From the NCBI GenBank assembly GCA_021813585.1, contig JAKAJV010000102.1:62001-126000 (forward strand): a DNA stretch of 64,000 nt, read 5' to 3'. A model generated the notes under the pieces. That model saw nothing but the letters and a program-made list of their open reading frames with translations, did not search any database and was not told the origin of the DNA. The position numbers and the translations under genes are program-made. Positions 26,402 through 36,715 of this stretch are shown here, piece by piece (position 1 is the stretch's first letter; each line of letters opens with the position of its first letter). This DNA comes from Bacteroidota bacterium. GTDB lineage: Bacteria > Bacteroidota > Ignavibacteria > Ignavibacteriales > Ignavibacteriaceae.

Positions 26402-28861
26402 CTACTCTAAATATTGATTTAACGTTGTGCAGGTTATTTCGGGTTCTTTTTTAAAATACTTCGCTTTGCCGGAATACTTAACGGTTATTTTTTCATCCGG
26501 CAGAATAATCAGGCCGTTCCTTTCAAACTTCAATCCTGCGCTTTCCAGGTGAACAAAAAACGCCGGCTTATCGGTAGATACCTTAACAGAATTTTGATTC
26601 TTTACCTGCTTAATTTTGATGTTGGCTCCCGGCATCTTAATATATTTAAATTCTGTACCGACTAAGAAACTCCTATTTACTAAATTGTTTTCATTATCGA
26701 AGATAGACATTACACAAACATATTCCCCGTTTTCCATTCCGGCAGACATAGGTAGTGGATAAATTTCCTTCTTTGCCGATTGATCTATGATAACTTTCTT
26801 CTTTACCGGACTTGCAATTTTCCCGGATGGAAGTGAAACCGAATTAAGCATGAGCGTGCAGGTAAAACTGTAAGGTGAACTGTTTACAATTACTATTTTA
26901 TATCCACTCTCATCTTTAACCGCAGTAATAAGAATTTTTGAAAATGATTCCTTAACCATGTAATAGGAGAGCTTCGGAATCAAATCCGAATCAACTAAAG
27001 CCCAGCTCGAAACAGGCCAGCAGTCGTTCAGCTGCCAGATAATCGACCCGTTCGATTCCGGAAACCTTGACTGCCAATGCTCTACGCATTCCTTCAAGGC
27101 AAGTCCCTGGTTAAGCTGTGCAAGATAAATGAAATCCTTCAGCTTCGTCCTTACCGGCAGATGTGCCGACAAGAATTTAAAAAGCCTCTCCGGTCCTTCA
27201 ACCTGTTTGTTATGGTACTCAAATATCCGGCTCTGCGGGCTGTGGTGTTCAGGCGGCAGTGCTTTTGTTATCGTAGAATAATTGGCGGCGCTTTGGAATC
27301 CGAACTCGGTTACAAAAAGGCTATCATCTTTTCTTACTTCCTTATAATCTGCCCACCAGCTCCATATCGCCCACTGATGCCTGTTGCCGGATAAAGGCGA
27401 GTTGGGATCTTCTTCAAAGCTGAATGGAGTAGACGGCCAGTAAGGCCTTACCGGATCGAGCCGCTTCAAAATGCCTGGGATAATTTCGTGATAAATTTTA
27501 TAGCCTGACATTTCTTTGAACGATCTTTTCTGCTCTTGATAAAATATCCATTCGTTCTCGTTGTTGCCGCACCATATCGCAATTGAAGGATGGTACTGAA
27601 GCCTGGCAACATTCTGCTCCACTTCCTCTCTAACGCTGTTAAGGAATTCATCGTACTCGGGGTACGAGGCGCAGGCGAACATAAAATCCTGCCAGACAAG
27701 CAGGCCAAGCTCATCGCATAAGTTATAAAAGACATCATTCTCATAAATGCCTCCGCCCCAAACTCTAACTACATTCATGTTCCCGTCTTTTGCCAGGGTA
27801 AGCAGCTCTCTATATTTACTCTCATCAACTCTGGGAAGGAACGAATCGGCGGGAATCCAATTAACTCCTTTTAAAAATACAGGCTTGCCGTTAACCTCAA
27901 ATCTGAATGTGTTCTTGCCGCCGTCTTTTAATAACAGCTCAACTGTACGTATGCCGACTCTTCTTTTTATCTCATCTATCGTTCTTTCATTATGCCTAAC
28001 TTGAATCTCGAGGTCGTAAAGGTTTTGTTCTCCAAATCCGTTTGGCCACCAGAGCGCGGGTTCCGGTACGGAGAGCTCAATACCGGTTTCTAATTCATTC
28101 TTAACTGCATTTTCATTTAAGACGGTTTTTCCCTCACCGTGCCGAAGACTTATTTTATAGCTCACTTCATCTTCCGCAGGCTTGTTCAATTTTATCTTAA
28201 GGCCTACAATAGCTGCTCTATCCTCAATTCGCAGAGTATTAAAGGTTAAGCTTTCAACTGCATACTCATCTTGCTGAAGAAGGTAAGCGTCTTTCCAGAT
28301 ACCCATTGTTACAAACGACGGCCCCCAGTCCCAGCCGAATGAATATTGCGCCTTCCTTATATAAACTCTTTCAGAGTTTAACGCAACCGGCAGCCTACCC
28401 TTTTCTGCTTCAAGCGCACGCGCATATTTTACGGGCGAAATAAAATTAATTTCCAGCGAATTGTTTTTCGGCTTAATCATGCCGGACAAATCAAATTTAA
28501 GCCGGAGAAACATATTGCATGCAGAGCCGATTTTTTCTCCATTTAAATAAATTTCCGATGCAGTATCTAATCCGTCGAAAACCAGAAATGTCTTCTCGCT
28601 TTTGTCAAATTCCTTGGGATAATCAAAACTAGTTTTATAAGTCCAGTCGCACTCCCCTATCCATTGAAGTCTTTTTTCATTATCCGAATAAAATGGCTGT
28701 TCGATTAATTTCAGATTAAGCAGGTCTGTGTGAATAGTTCCGGGGACAGAACCATTAAACCATCTGCCCGGCTTAACGGTTATTCCGCCGTCTTTTGCCG
28801 ATGAATTTTTGTTCGAGAGTTTAAATTGCCACTTAGTATTTAATAAATATTTCTTTTCCAA
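26402..28861 (-). CDS. Cytoplasmic GH2 beta-mannosidase
   Basis: 819 residues with the GH2 sandwich, immunoglobulin-like and TIM-barrel order. W-x-P-G-T-I-H-T-D-L near residue 40, RKAQYSFGWDWGP (169-181) and VRVWGGGIYE (365-374) are typical of beta-mannosidases. The acid/base is Glu435 in GNNENE and the nucleophile Glu519 in FVTEFGFQS. There is no signal peptide, so it acts in the cytoplasm on imported manno-oligosaccharides, which fits the ABC importer and GH130 enzymes upstream. Specificity for mannose is inferred from motif resemblance and context. Confidence 0.92.
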   Translation of the reverse strand: MEKKYLLNTKWQFKLSNKNSSAKDGGITVKPGRWFNGSVPGTIHTDLLNLKLIEQPFYSDNEKRLQWIGECDWTYKTSFDYPKEFDKSEKTFLVFDGLDTASEIYLNGEKIGSACNMFLRLKFDLSGMIKPKNNSLEINFISPVKYARALEAEKGRLPVALNSERVYIRKAQYSFGWDWGPSFVTMGIWKDAYLLQQDEYAVESLTFNTLRIEDRAAIVGLKIKLNKPAEDEVSYKISLRHGEGKTVLNENAVKNELETGIELSVPEPALWWPNGFGEQNLYDLEIQVRHNERTIDEIKRRVGIRTVELLLKDGGKNTFRFEVNGKPVFLKGVNWIPADSFLPRVDESKYRELLTLAKDGNMNVVRVWGGGIYENDVFYNLCDELGLLVWQDFMFACASYPEYDEFLNSVREEVEQNVARLQYHPSIAIWCGNNENEWIFYQEQKRSFKEMSGYKIYHEIIPGILKRLDPVRPYWPSTPFSFEEDPNSPLSGNRHQWAIWSWWADYKEVRKDDSLFVTEFGFQSAANYSTITKALPPEHHSPQSRIFEYHNKQVEGPERLFKFLSAHLPVRTKLKDFIYLAQLNQGLALKECVEHWQSRFPESNGSIIWQLNDCWPVSSWALVDSDLIPKLSYYMVKESFSKILITAVKDESGYKIVIVNSSPYSFTCTLMLNSVSLPSGKIASPVKKKVIIDQSAKKEIYPLPMSAGMENGEYVCVMSIFDNENNLVNRSFLVGTEFKYIKMPGANIKIKQVKNQNSVKVSTDKPAFFVHLESAGLKFERNGLIILPDEKITVKYSGKAKYFKKEPEITCTTLNQYLE

Positions 28862-28945
28862 TTTTCTTCCCTTAATAAAGTCTTAAAATAAAATCCGGGA
28901 TCTGCCTAATCCAATTACGGGAGTACCACGAACTGCAGCCGAAAA

Positions 28946-31900
28946 TCATTTCAATAAAATCATTTTTCTAATTGCACTGTAGCTCCCGGCTTTTAGCCGG
29001 TAAAAATATATTCCGCTTGCAATGCCAGAAGCGTTAAAGCTTAAACTATAATCCCCCTTGGTTTGATATTGATTTACCAGAGTCTTAACCAAGTTGCCGA
29101 GTATATCGTAAACCTTAAGCGTAACATAGCTGTCTGCCGAAAGCTGATAGCCGATAGCTGTTTCCGGATTAAACGGGTTGGGATAATTTTGGTAAAGCAT
29201 ATCCGTATCGGGCAAATGTGAATTCTTCGAATCATTCACATATGTACTTATATTAGCCAGGCTTTCAATTTCTGAAACAGGTAAAGCGTAATTGTATATC
29301 CGGATATCATCCAGAACCCCCCTGAAGTTGTAGTTGTTATCGCTCGGCAGCATCTGGCCGATGGTTAAAGGAATACTCGTCTGCAGCAGCTGTCCCGACC
29401 ACGAAGAGAAAGCATCGAGATTGCCGTTGATATAAATTTCGTAATCCGATCCGCTGTAAAGAACTGTAACGTTGTAAAGACTGTCCTGCACTATCTTCGT
29501 TTCCGAATCGAGATCGATTATGCCGCCGTTCTTAGCGGAGTTCGTCTTTATAGTCCACCTCAAGCTCTGGTCGGGTATAATCGAAATCTTCAATCTGTTG
29601 TCATAGCTTCCCTGCGACAGCACATACTGCTCGCGGCTGTATAAAGTGCTCACCTTCATCCAGAAATTTATTGTAATAGAATTCTGGAAATTGAGGCTGG
29701 AGCTGCTCGGTATCTGGATGTAGCTGTTCTGGCCGTTAAAGAAATATGCGCTGTTTGGATTCCCTAACCTGTCGGTTGTAAGAGTTGCACCGTATACTGT
29801 GCCGTTATTGTTATTCCCGCTTGCATCGTAGGCGTTACCGTTAAAAGGATAATATGCAGCAAGCTCGCCGGTCTGAACGATTGAGAAATCTCTAACTTCA
29901 ACACCGATGCTGTCGGTAACAATCGAGCCTTGTCCGTCGTTAACCGAGCATGAGATAAAATAATTGCCCGCGGTAGCAGGTGCAGTCCAAATTATTTTTG
30001 ATCCGCTTCCGCTAATATCCCCGGACGAAGACGACCAGCTGTATTGAAGGGAATCGTTGTCGGTATCGCTTGCATAGCATATTAAGGTTGAAGCCGAGCC
30101 AAGATTTATTTTTCTAGGAGTTGCCGTTATCCGGGTAATAACCGGGGTCTGGTTAATATGTTTAACGACCAGAAGCGTATCCGCCGCAGAAACCTGATTG
30201 CCGTTATTATCACTAACTGTACAGCTTACAGTAAATTTTCCGGTTGAATCCGGCGCCGCCCATGTAACGCTGGAGCCGGCTCCTATTAACATGCCGCCGG
30301 ATGAGCGCCAGTTGTACGATAACTGGTCACCATCTTTATCTACTGCCGTACAATAAACCTTAACCGAATCCTTTGTTAAAACCGTGTCGCTAACCGAAGA
30401 TAGGCTTTTTATCCTCGGCGGATAGTTGGATGCATATTTACCTGAATGGTAATCCACTACTACATTATTTATAAGAAATTTATCCTGATCAAAACTCTGA
30501 GTTCCGCCTGCCGGCGCCAACACTGCAAGCACTGCCGAGTTTGCAGGTATGGTTATAACCGTCTGCCCCGTTATCGACTTTTGCAAAAAAGCCTTGCTTA
30601 CAACGTCGTAGATATCGGTTGATGAATTGCCTGCATTTATATTTACGGTCTTGGCAGAAACGTAAGGATTGAAATACAGATAAGTAGGATATGCTTTATC
30701 ATGTAAGTAATCTGTCTTAAGCAAGTCGAGCTGAAGTATTCCCTTCACGTTTGTCGTGTCGATTATACCGCCTAATATTCCAACATGCGAAGCACCGTAC
30801 AATGCCAGATTAGTAAGTCCCCAGCCCCCTCTTTCCGCATCACCGGTTGCATAAGGACTAATTGAACTGTTATTGGGATAATATTGATGCATCGACTCGT
30901 GGGCAATATAGGAATTAGCATCGTATTTATCGGCCCATTGTTTGCTTGCGGGGTCCTGGTTTGCCGCCGGCAGAAAACCCGGATAGAAAAGCCTTGCCGC
31001 ATTCGCAGCATTAAGTACTAGCTTGCCTATCGCACGGGCGAACCTCTCATCATACCGCACCATCGGAACCAGCGTACCGATTTGCTCGAAGGTGTTCATT
31101 GTAAAAGGATAATCGCCGCCATATCCTAGACTGGAATTTATTTCGCCGATTAAGCCGTCAACATCATAGCCTCCCCAGCTGCCGGTCATTACTCCCCAGT
31201 TCCTAATATTATCCGAATTGAAGCACCAGTTCAGCATTTTCGTAACGTTGTAATCAGTACCTAATTCTGCATTCATTCTTGCGGCCATGTAAACGCCGTA
31301 ATAAAGCTGAAGCTCGTACGCCGGATTGCTGTTCAAGCCGTTTAAGAATTCCATTGCAAGCTCTGCACCTACACGGTACTTTGGTTGACCGGTTACTTTG
31401 TAAGCGTTATATAAAATCCATGCAGTTGCGCCTGCAGCTTCGGGCTCGTTATGGTCGTGCAGCGTAGACGGAGTCATTGAAGAAAAATCGAATCCCTGGT
31501 AATTCATATTTGGAATCTGCCAGGGAGTCGTGCTTCCTCCCATAACATAAACTGATTTTAAGAATTGATCGGCGACGCTGATAAACTGGCTTTTGAAATC
31601 GCCTGTGTTTGGATATAAAGAATACAATTGATAAAAGAAAACATTGGGCATGGTTTCGTACCACCAGTCGTCGCTTGTCTGGTCGTCGGCATTGTTCTTA
31701 TAAACCATCAGCCCGTTCTTCTTATTGAACCACTCCTGGCACATCTCTACCCAGTTGTATCCGTTCTGGTTGCTCTTATCTGCGCCGGCAAGAGTAGCCC
31801 CAACAACCGCCGGAATACAATTTATAGCCTCGGCGGAAGTAGGTACTGTTGTACCTACAACGGTATGAAGGCCGAACCTTTGACCGGAATAATTAGTCGC

Positions 31901-32128
31901 GTTGTTATCAACCCAGACAAGCGGAAGATATTGACCAGTAAGATTAAGGTTAAAAACCAGGGAATCGTATCCAAGCGCTACCTGTTTCCAATCACGCATC
32001 AGGTAAGGCGCCGGCATATTCGGCATCTGATCGATCTTAGGTATGCTTATTTGCTGAGGGAAATTCTGAGAAGCCATAATCAAAAAAATTGCGAATGTGG
32101 AAAAAATAAATTTTATCTTGGTATTCAT
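28946..32128 (-). CDS. T9SS-secreted multidomain protein (helical N-domain, two Ig/PKD-like, LamG, sorting domain)
   Basis: 1060 residues with a signal peptide ending near FPQQ. Residues about 25-520 form a Trp- and Tyr-rich, helix-rich domain (DDWWYETMPNVFFYQLY, WGVMTGSWGGYDVDGL) that could be a six-hairpin enzyme but matches no family I can name. Two Ig/PKD-like domains follow (about 570-745, with DKDGDQLSYNWRSSGG and DTDNDSLQYSWSSSSGD), then a LamG/concanavalin-like domain (about 750-935, GELAAYYPFNGNAYDASGNN). The C-terminal type A sorting domain begins NYPNPFNPETAIGYQL. It is probably released or surface-attached by the type IX system and binds or cuts the locus substrate. Confidence 0.85.
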   Translation of the reverse strand: MNTKIKFIFSTFAIFLIMASQNFPQQISIPKIDQMPNMPAPYLMRDWKQVALGYDSLVFNLNLTGQYLPLVWVDNNATNYSGQRFGLHTVVGTTVPTSAEAINCIPAVVGATLAGADKSNQNGYNWVEMCQEWFNKKNGLMVYKNNADDQTSDDWWYETMPNVFFYQLYSLYPNTGDFKSQFISVADQFLKSVYVMGGSTTPWQIPNMNYQGFDFSSMTPSTLHDHNEPEAAGATAWILYNAYKVTGQPKYRVGAELAMEFLNGLNSNPAYELQLYYGVYMAARMNAELGTDYNVTKMLNWCFNSDNIRNWGVMTGSWGGYDVDGLIGEINSSLGYGGDYPFTMNTFEQIGTLVPMVRYDERFARAIGKLVLNAANAARLFYPGFLPAANQDPASKQWADKYDANSYIAHESMHQYYPNNSSISPYATGDAERGGWGLTNLALYGASHVGILGGIIDTTNVKGILQLDLLKTDYLHDKAYPTYLYFNPYVSAKTVNINAGNSSTDIYDVVSKAFLQKSITGQTVITIPANSAVLAVLAPAGGTQSFDQDKFLINNVVVDYHSGKYASNYPPRIKSLSSVSDTVLTKDSVKVYCTAVDKDGDQLSYNWRSSGGMLIGAGSSVTWAAPDSTGKFTVSCTVSDNNGNQVSAADTLLVVKHINQTPVITRITATPRKINLGSASTLICYASDTDNDSLQYSWSSSSGDISGSGSKIIWTAPATAGNYFISCSVNDGQGSIVTDSIGVEVRDFSIVQTGELAAYYPFNGNAYDASGNNNNGTVYGATLTTDRLGNPNSAYFFNGQNSYIQIPSSSSLNFQNSITINFWMKVSTLYSREQYVLSQGSYDNRLKISIIPDQSLRWTIKTNSAKNGGIIDLDSETKIVQDSLYNVTVLYSGSDYEIYINGNLDAFSSWSGQLLQTSIPLTIGQMLPSDNNYNFRGVLDDIRIYNYALPVSEIESLANISTYVNDSKNSHLPDTDMLYQNYPNPFNPETAIGYQLSADSYVTLKVYDILGNLVKTLVNQYQTKGDYSLSFNASGIASGIYFYRLKAGSYSAIRKMILLK

Positions 32129-32141
32129 TAATGTCTGAGAC

Positions 32142-33449
32142 TTAATTATTCTTATAAAACTTCATAATCTCTTTTTTCGCCTCCGGGTTCAGCTCAATTT
32201 CGAGCATAGTGAATAAAGCTTCTATGGTAGACTCGGCGCCGGAGTTTTTATTTATCTCAGTTCCGCTGATTATGCCGTCAAAACAAACGCCGGTCTTTGG
32301 ATTGTACATTTTCTTTCCCGCCGGATTCTTACCGAAGAACCACGCACCTAGTCTGCCGGCAAGCCTTGCATAGGAAATTTCATGTACAGTATTATAAGCC
32401 CTAATTGAAGACATAACCATCGGGCTTATTCCGTATGCTATTTGGGAAAACTTCGCGCTGTCTTTCATTTCAATTTTGTCTGCCGTCTTTATCACCGAAA
32501 AATTGTTTATAAAATCTTTCTTGATTAAGAAAGGATAGAAATATTTTATTTCCTTTAGCGCGCTTTTAATGTAAGATTTTTTACCCAGCAGTCCGCCCGC
32601 TTGTATTAATGCATCGGCTTGACTGTTGCCCCACATATGCCATGTATTTTCCCAGCTAAGGAATGCATAATGAGGCAGCAGCTTTTTATTTCCTGCCTGC
32701 ATCAGCATTATGCCGCTGCAGAGATGCTCTATCTCTTTACGAACGACTTCACTTTTATCAGTCTTATAATATTCATAGAGCCCTTTCACCAAAACGGCAG
32801 CCTGATCGGCAGCAGTATTGTATGGCAGCCAGGTAGGTATATTAAATCCGCCGTAATTAGATGTCGAATCCGATTTATTTTCATTCAGCCATTTTATTGT
32901 TACATCAACAGCTTTATCCAGCCCGGGCTTAATTACGCCGGCATACTGTCCATCTATATTTAGGAAAAAATTCCGTGCTTCGGCCAAAGCCCAAACGGCA
33001 CGCCAGCTCCACCAGTTGGGCTCGGCAACGCTAGTTCTATAAGTCGTGTCTTTGGTAAAATCTTTCCAGATAAAATTATTGAAGAAGCCGTTCCACGACT
33101 GCATGTGCAAAAGGAAGTTCGTAAGCATTTTAATCTTTTCGAGCACTGCGGGGTCGCGGTTCAGCGAATAATATTTCATATAAAAAATATCTGCCCTCGC
33201 TACGTCATCTACGCACGCAATACCCTCACCCTTCGCCTCTACATATTTATAATCAGGGTAGTCGGCATAAATGTGGATTATCCCCATGTCCCTGCCGTCT
33301 ACTTTTATTTTTTGGTATAGATAATCGAGGTGAGAAGTATTGACCAGCGGCAGTTTCTCCTTTGCCTGGGCTCTTGGAATTATTGCTGTACTTAAGACTA
33401 AACCGAGAACGAGAAGAATAAATTTTAAATAGCCGCTCTTACATCTCAT
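32142..33449 (-). CDS. Secreted six-hairpin-like protein of unknown activity
   Basis: 435 residues with a signal peptide cleaved near PRAQA. The mature part is alternating helices rich in aromatics (GFFNNFIWKDF, AEPNWWSWRAVWALAEA, SWENTWHMWGNSQADAL) and ends with NKNSGAESTIEALFTMLEI. That ending resembles the E-x-A-S-E-S substrate-end motifs of (alpha/alpha)6 glycosidases such as GH9 and GH88-like proteins. No family assignment is secure. It lies between GH130 and the T9SS protein in the same orientation with short gaps, so a role in glycan breakdown is inferred from context. Confidence 0.7.
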   Translation of the reverse strand: MRCKSGYLKFILLVLGLVLSTAIIPRAQAKEKLPLVNTSHLDYLYQKIKVDGRDMGIIHIYADYPDYKYVEAKGEGIACVDDVARADIFYMKYYSLNRDPAVLEKIKMLTNFLLHMQSWNGFFNNFIWKDFTKDTTYRTSVAEPNWWSWRAVWALAEARNFFLNIDGQYAGVIKPGLDKAVDVTIKWLNENKSDSTSNYGGFNIPTWLPYNTAADQAAVLVKGLYEYYKTDKSEVVRKEIEHLCSGIMLMQAGNKKLLPHYAFLSWENTWHMWGNSQADALIQAGGLLGKKSYIKSALKEIKYFYPFLIKKDFINNFSVIKTADKIEMKDSAKFSQIAYGISPMVMSSIRAYNTVHEISYARLAGRLGAWFFGKNPAGKKMYNPKTGVCFDGIISGTEINKNSGAESTIEALFTMLEIELNPEAKKEIMKFYKNN

Positions 33450-33491
33450 TACAATATTTTTCTTCCTAAATTTTTTATTACTATAGTTTTT

Positions 33492-34394
33492 CTATTTGCA
33501 TACCGAGAGCAGATAATCCACAGTAGTGGTAGCCAGACAAATATTTGTATCGGCGCCGGAATAATAGATATTTACTTTCCCATCCGGCTCTATAGTCCAG
33601 CCGTTCGAGAAGACCACGTTGCCCACGTCTCCTATTCTTTCGTAATCGAGATCCGGTGAGATTATCGGCTCTTTGCTTCTTCCCAAAATTATCCAGGGCT
33701 TTTTAAGATCTAACAGCATTACGCCGATCTTATAAAGATAGCTGATTCCGAATCCTCTTACTCCGTGGTATAAAACCAGCCACCCGTCTTTAGTTTTAAC
33801 CGGCTGAGTTGATATGCCTATTTTATCGGCTTCCCATGTGCCTGCAATCGGTTCGGTTAAAAACTCAAATCCGCCCCAATGCAGAAGGTCGGGACTTCTG
33901 GAAATCCATATATCATGTCTGTTCTCTGCCGAGGGCCTGTCTATCTTCCAATAATTGCCGTTTATTTTCTCGGGGAATAAAGCGCAGTCTTTATTTGAAG
34001 GCTCGGTAATTGGGCCGAGCACGTTAAAGTTTTTAAAGTCCTTTGTCTCCGCCAAAATTACCAAAGGCATATACCGCGAGTAGCCGGTGTATGTTAAATA
34101 AAACTTATCTTGTATTTGGGTTACCCGTGCATCTTCAATACCCCACTCTGCATACTTATAATAGATGTTATGTCCTTCCGGCGTAAGGCAGGGGGTGTTC
34201 TCCAAGCTGAAGTTAATTCCGTCTTTGCTTCTTGCAAGCAGGAATGACGACCTGCCGGTCGGCATTTCTATTCTGCAAACCAGAAGATATTCATTTTTAT
34301 ATTTAACAGCGCCGGCATTAAAGATGCTGTTAACCGGAAAAGGGACTTGTTCTTTAGTGATAATAGGGTTCTTGCTGTATTTAATAACGCTCAT
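33492..34394 (-). CDS. GH130 beta-mannoside phosphorylase (short form)
   Basis: 300 residues, a five-bladed-propeller GH130 enzyme. These phosphorolyse beta-mannosidic bonds to alpha-mannose-1-phosphate. The general acid is Asp88 in WGIEDARV, followed by GWLVLYHGV (propeller signature, substrate and phosphate pocket) and RIGDVGNVVFSNGW. There is no signal peptide, so it is cytoplasmic. It is one of two GH130 genes directly downstream of the ABC importer genes, implying intracellular energy-saving breakdown of imported oligosaccharides. Whether it acts on Man-Man, Man-Glc or Man-GlcNAc cannot be decided by eye. Confidence 0.9.
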   Translation of the reverse strand: MSVIKYSKNPIITKEQVPFPVNSIFNAGAVKYKNEYLLVCRIEMPTGRSSFLLARSKDGINFSLENTPCLTPEGHNIYYKYAEWGIEDARVTQIQDKFYLTYTGYSRYMPLVILAETKDFKNFNVLGPITEPSNKDCALFPEKINGNYWKIDRPSAENRHDIWISRSPDLLHWGGFEFLTEPIAGTWEADKIGISTQPVKTKDGWLVLYHGVRGFGISYLYKIGVMLLDLKKPWIILGRSKEPIISPDLDYERIGDVGNVVFSNGWTIEPDGKVNIYYSGADTNICLATTTVDYLLSVCK

Positions 34395-34449
34395 TTAGTC
34401 ATCCATATTTTTTTATACAATAATAATTTTCAAAACAGTATTTTTAGTT

Positions 34450-35883
34450 TCATAAAGTCATTTTCATTAGAAGCTCTTCTAACGGTACCTTTGCAAAGCC
34501 GGTGCATGAATCCGACATCGCATACGGAATTAACAGCTCACCGTTATGAACCAGCGATCCGCATGAATAAACCACATTCGGTACATATCCTTCCCTCTCA
34601 TCTTCATCCGGCTCTATAAGAGGATATCTTAAAGTGCCGATTACTTTCGAAGGATCGTGCAAATCCAATAAGCATGCGCCGATTGAATATTTTCTAAATG
34701 GTCCTACCGCATGCGTAACAAGCAGCCAGCCTTTTTCGGTTTCGATAGGAGAGCCGCAGTTGCCAAGCTGGATATATTCCCACGGCAATGCGGGTATCTT
34801 AAGCAGCTTGAAATCATCCCATCGGTAAAGGTCGTCCGAAAACATTACATAAAGGTTTTCGCCGCCCTGCCTGGAGGTGATTACGTACTTCCCGCTTACT
34901 TTCCTTGGAAAGATGGCCATACCTTTATCCTGCACTCCGGGCCCGTGAAGCGTGCTTATGTTAAATGTTAAAAAATCTTTCGTCTCTATCAGTTGGGTTC
35001 CGAATGTCTTTCCGTTGTAAGCCGTGTAAGTTGCAAAGTAAGTTGATGAGCCGTCTTCATCATGAAACTTTACAAACCTTGCGTCTTCCATACCTACCGA
35101 TTCGTTTACAGAGTTAGGGAAAATTATCCTTTCGGAAAATGACGAGCTCTCATGGAATTTTATCTGGTAATTCGAATCTGCCAGGCCTAAAATCCTGCCG
35201 ACGAAATCTTCCATCCGGCTAGAGCCGTCTTCGAAAGAAGTTTTATCTGCAATTTTTTTTAATTCGCCCAGGTTAAAATTATCGGGCAAATCATCCACAA
35301 ACTTTTTTTGCCCGGCGTCTTCAAGTTGGACCCTTTTCTTAATAAACTCCCTGGTGAATAATTTGTTTTCATTCCTTACCGGCAATTCAAGATGCGCGGA
35401 TGGGGTATCTAAAAATACATCGTTATCCTGGTCGATTATTCCGGTTCTAAACTCAATCGAAGAGAGGTGGCCCTCCCCGGTTGCACGCAGACTTAAGACA
35501 AACCTGAGCATTCCGGGCTTTAAATTTTTCTGGTCGGGATGCGGAACGATTGACGGGTTGAACAATGACGCTGCTTCAATTGAATATTCCTTGGAGAAGT
35601 AAGCGCCTATAAGATACTTCCTCTCAAGCGTTAATGCACCGGGATTGTTAATATACTTATAGACTTTGTTGAAGTTTTCCAGCAGCTTATGCTTTATGTT
35701 CAGATGCCTGCCGGAGAAGTCATTCAAAATATTTTCAATCAGACTGCAGGCTTCTTTTTCGCTTAAGCTTAGAACCCGGTTAATAACGTTATTTATCCTG
35801 GCCTCTCCGCCCGGATTAAAAAACTGGAAGATAACCCTTGTCTTGTCGGGCAATATTTTCTTTTGCAACTTTAACGCGTACAT
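34450..35883 (-). CDS. GH130-family phosphorylase with N-terminal extension
   Basis: 477 residues. The C-terminal 300 are a GH130 propeller, with the general acid Asp267 in VGMEDARF, SRQGGENLY, GNCGSPIETEKGWLLVTHAVG and VPNVVYSCGS. The N-terminal 200 residues are helical then beta and are not found in the short GH130 next door, so this belongs to the longer GH130 subgroup. It is cytoplasmic. The gene begins 22 bp after the stop of the upstream permease gene and precedes the short GH130 by 55 bp. Two different phosphorylases suggest two linkages or chain lengths are handled in sequence. Confidence 0.9.
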   Translation of the reverse strand: MYALKLQKKILPDKTRVIFQFFNPGGEARINNVINRVLSLSEKEACSLIENILNDFSGRHLNIKHKLLENFNKVYKYINNPGALTLERKYLIGAYFSKEYSIEAASLFNPSIVPHPDQKNLKPGMLRFVLSLRATGEGHLSSIEFRTGIIDQDNDVFLDTPSAHLELPVRNENKLFTREFIKKRVQLEDAGQKKFVDDLPDNFNLGELKKIADKTSFEDGSSRMEDFVGRILGLADSNYQIKFHESSSFSERIIFPNSVNESVGMEDARFVKFHDEDGSSTYFATYTAYNGKTFGTQLIETKDFLTFNISTLHGPGVQDKGMAIFPRKVSGKYVITSRQGGENLYVMFSDDLYRWDDFKLLKIPALPWEYIQLGNCGSPIETEKGWLLVTHAVGPFRKYSIGACLLDLHDPSKVIGTLRYPLIEPDEDEREGYVPNVVYSCGSLVHNGELLIPYAMSDSCTGFAKVPLEELLMKMTL

Positions 35884-35905
35884 AATCTATTATTCATCTT
35901 TTTAT

Positions 35906-36715
35906 TTATTCTTTAATTCCAGACGACGCCATGCTTTGAATGAAATACTTTTGGAAAAACAAATAGGCGATAACTATTGGCAGAGCCAGCAAAGTTGCGG
36001 CGGCCAGCTTTACTCCAAGCTGGGATTCGGCAGCACCGCCGACCGCAAACAAAGTAACAAGCTGGGGCATAGTCATCAGCTTATCGTTCCTTATTACAAT
36101 TAACGGCCAGAGTACATCGTTCCAGGAAGTCATAAATGTAAGTATGCCGACTGTTATAAGTGACGGGATTGAATTAGGCCAGAGTATTCTGAATATAATC
36201 CGTATGTCGCCGCAGCCGTCTATCCTGGCTGCGTCTATCAAATCCTGCGGTATGCTTTTAAAGTACTGCCTGAATAAAATTATTCCCAGCGCATTCATCA
36301 GATACGGAACGATTAAAGCCCAGTATGTATCAACCCATCCGAACTTAACCATTAAGATATACTGCGGTATCAAAGTTATCTGGAAAGGTAGAGTCATCGT
36401 AAAAATTATTACGTAAAAAATCAAATCCCGCCCCTTAAACTCAAGGCGGGAGAGCGCATAGCCCACCATTGATCCGAACACAAGCACGCCGGCTGTTACA
36501 GCCGAAGATACGAACAAGCTGTTTAAAAACGACCTAGTAATCGGAATTTTACCCAGCATCTGCTTATAGCTGCTCAATGTAAGCGAGGTCGGAAGAAAGG
36601 TAAGGTTGCCGATCTGATTTTCCGGTGAAAGAGAAGCGAGCAGCATCCAGATAAACGGATACAGAAAAACTACAGCCCCGGCTGCAAGAAATATGTAGAA
36701 TAAAATTCTTTTCAT
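35906..36715 (-). CDS. Carbohydrate ABC transporter permease (MalG type)
   Basis: 269 residues with six predicted membrane helices. The EAA-loop signature is DAARIDGCGDIRIIFRILWP, the site that contacts the ATPase. The N-terminal MalG-type segment (FLYPFIWMLLASLSPENQI) is present. Its start overlaps the MalF-type permease stop by four bases (ATGA), so the two subunits are translationally coupled. It forms the inner-membrane channel with that partner and the lipoprotein binding protein. No ATPase gene follows; a shared MsmK-like ATPase encoded elsewhere is expected. Confidence 0.93.
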   Translation of the reverse strand: MKRILFYIFLAAGAVVFLYPFIWMLLASLSPENQIGNLTFLPTSLTLSSYKQMLGKIPITRSFLNSLFVSSAVTAGVLVFGSMVGYALSRLEFKGRDLIFYVIIFTMTLPFQITLIPQYILMVKFGWVDTYWALIVPYLMNALGIILFRQYFKSIPQDLIDAARIDGCGDIRIIFRILWPNSIPSLITVGILTFMTSWNDVLWPLIVIRNDKLMTMPQLVTLFAVGGAAESQLGVKLAAATLLALPIVIAYLFFQKYFIQSMASSGIKE

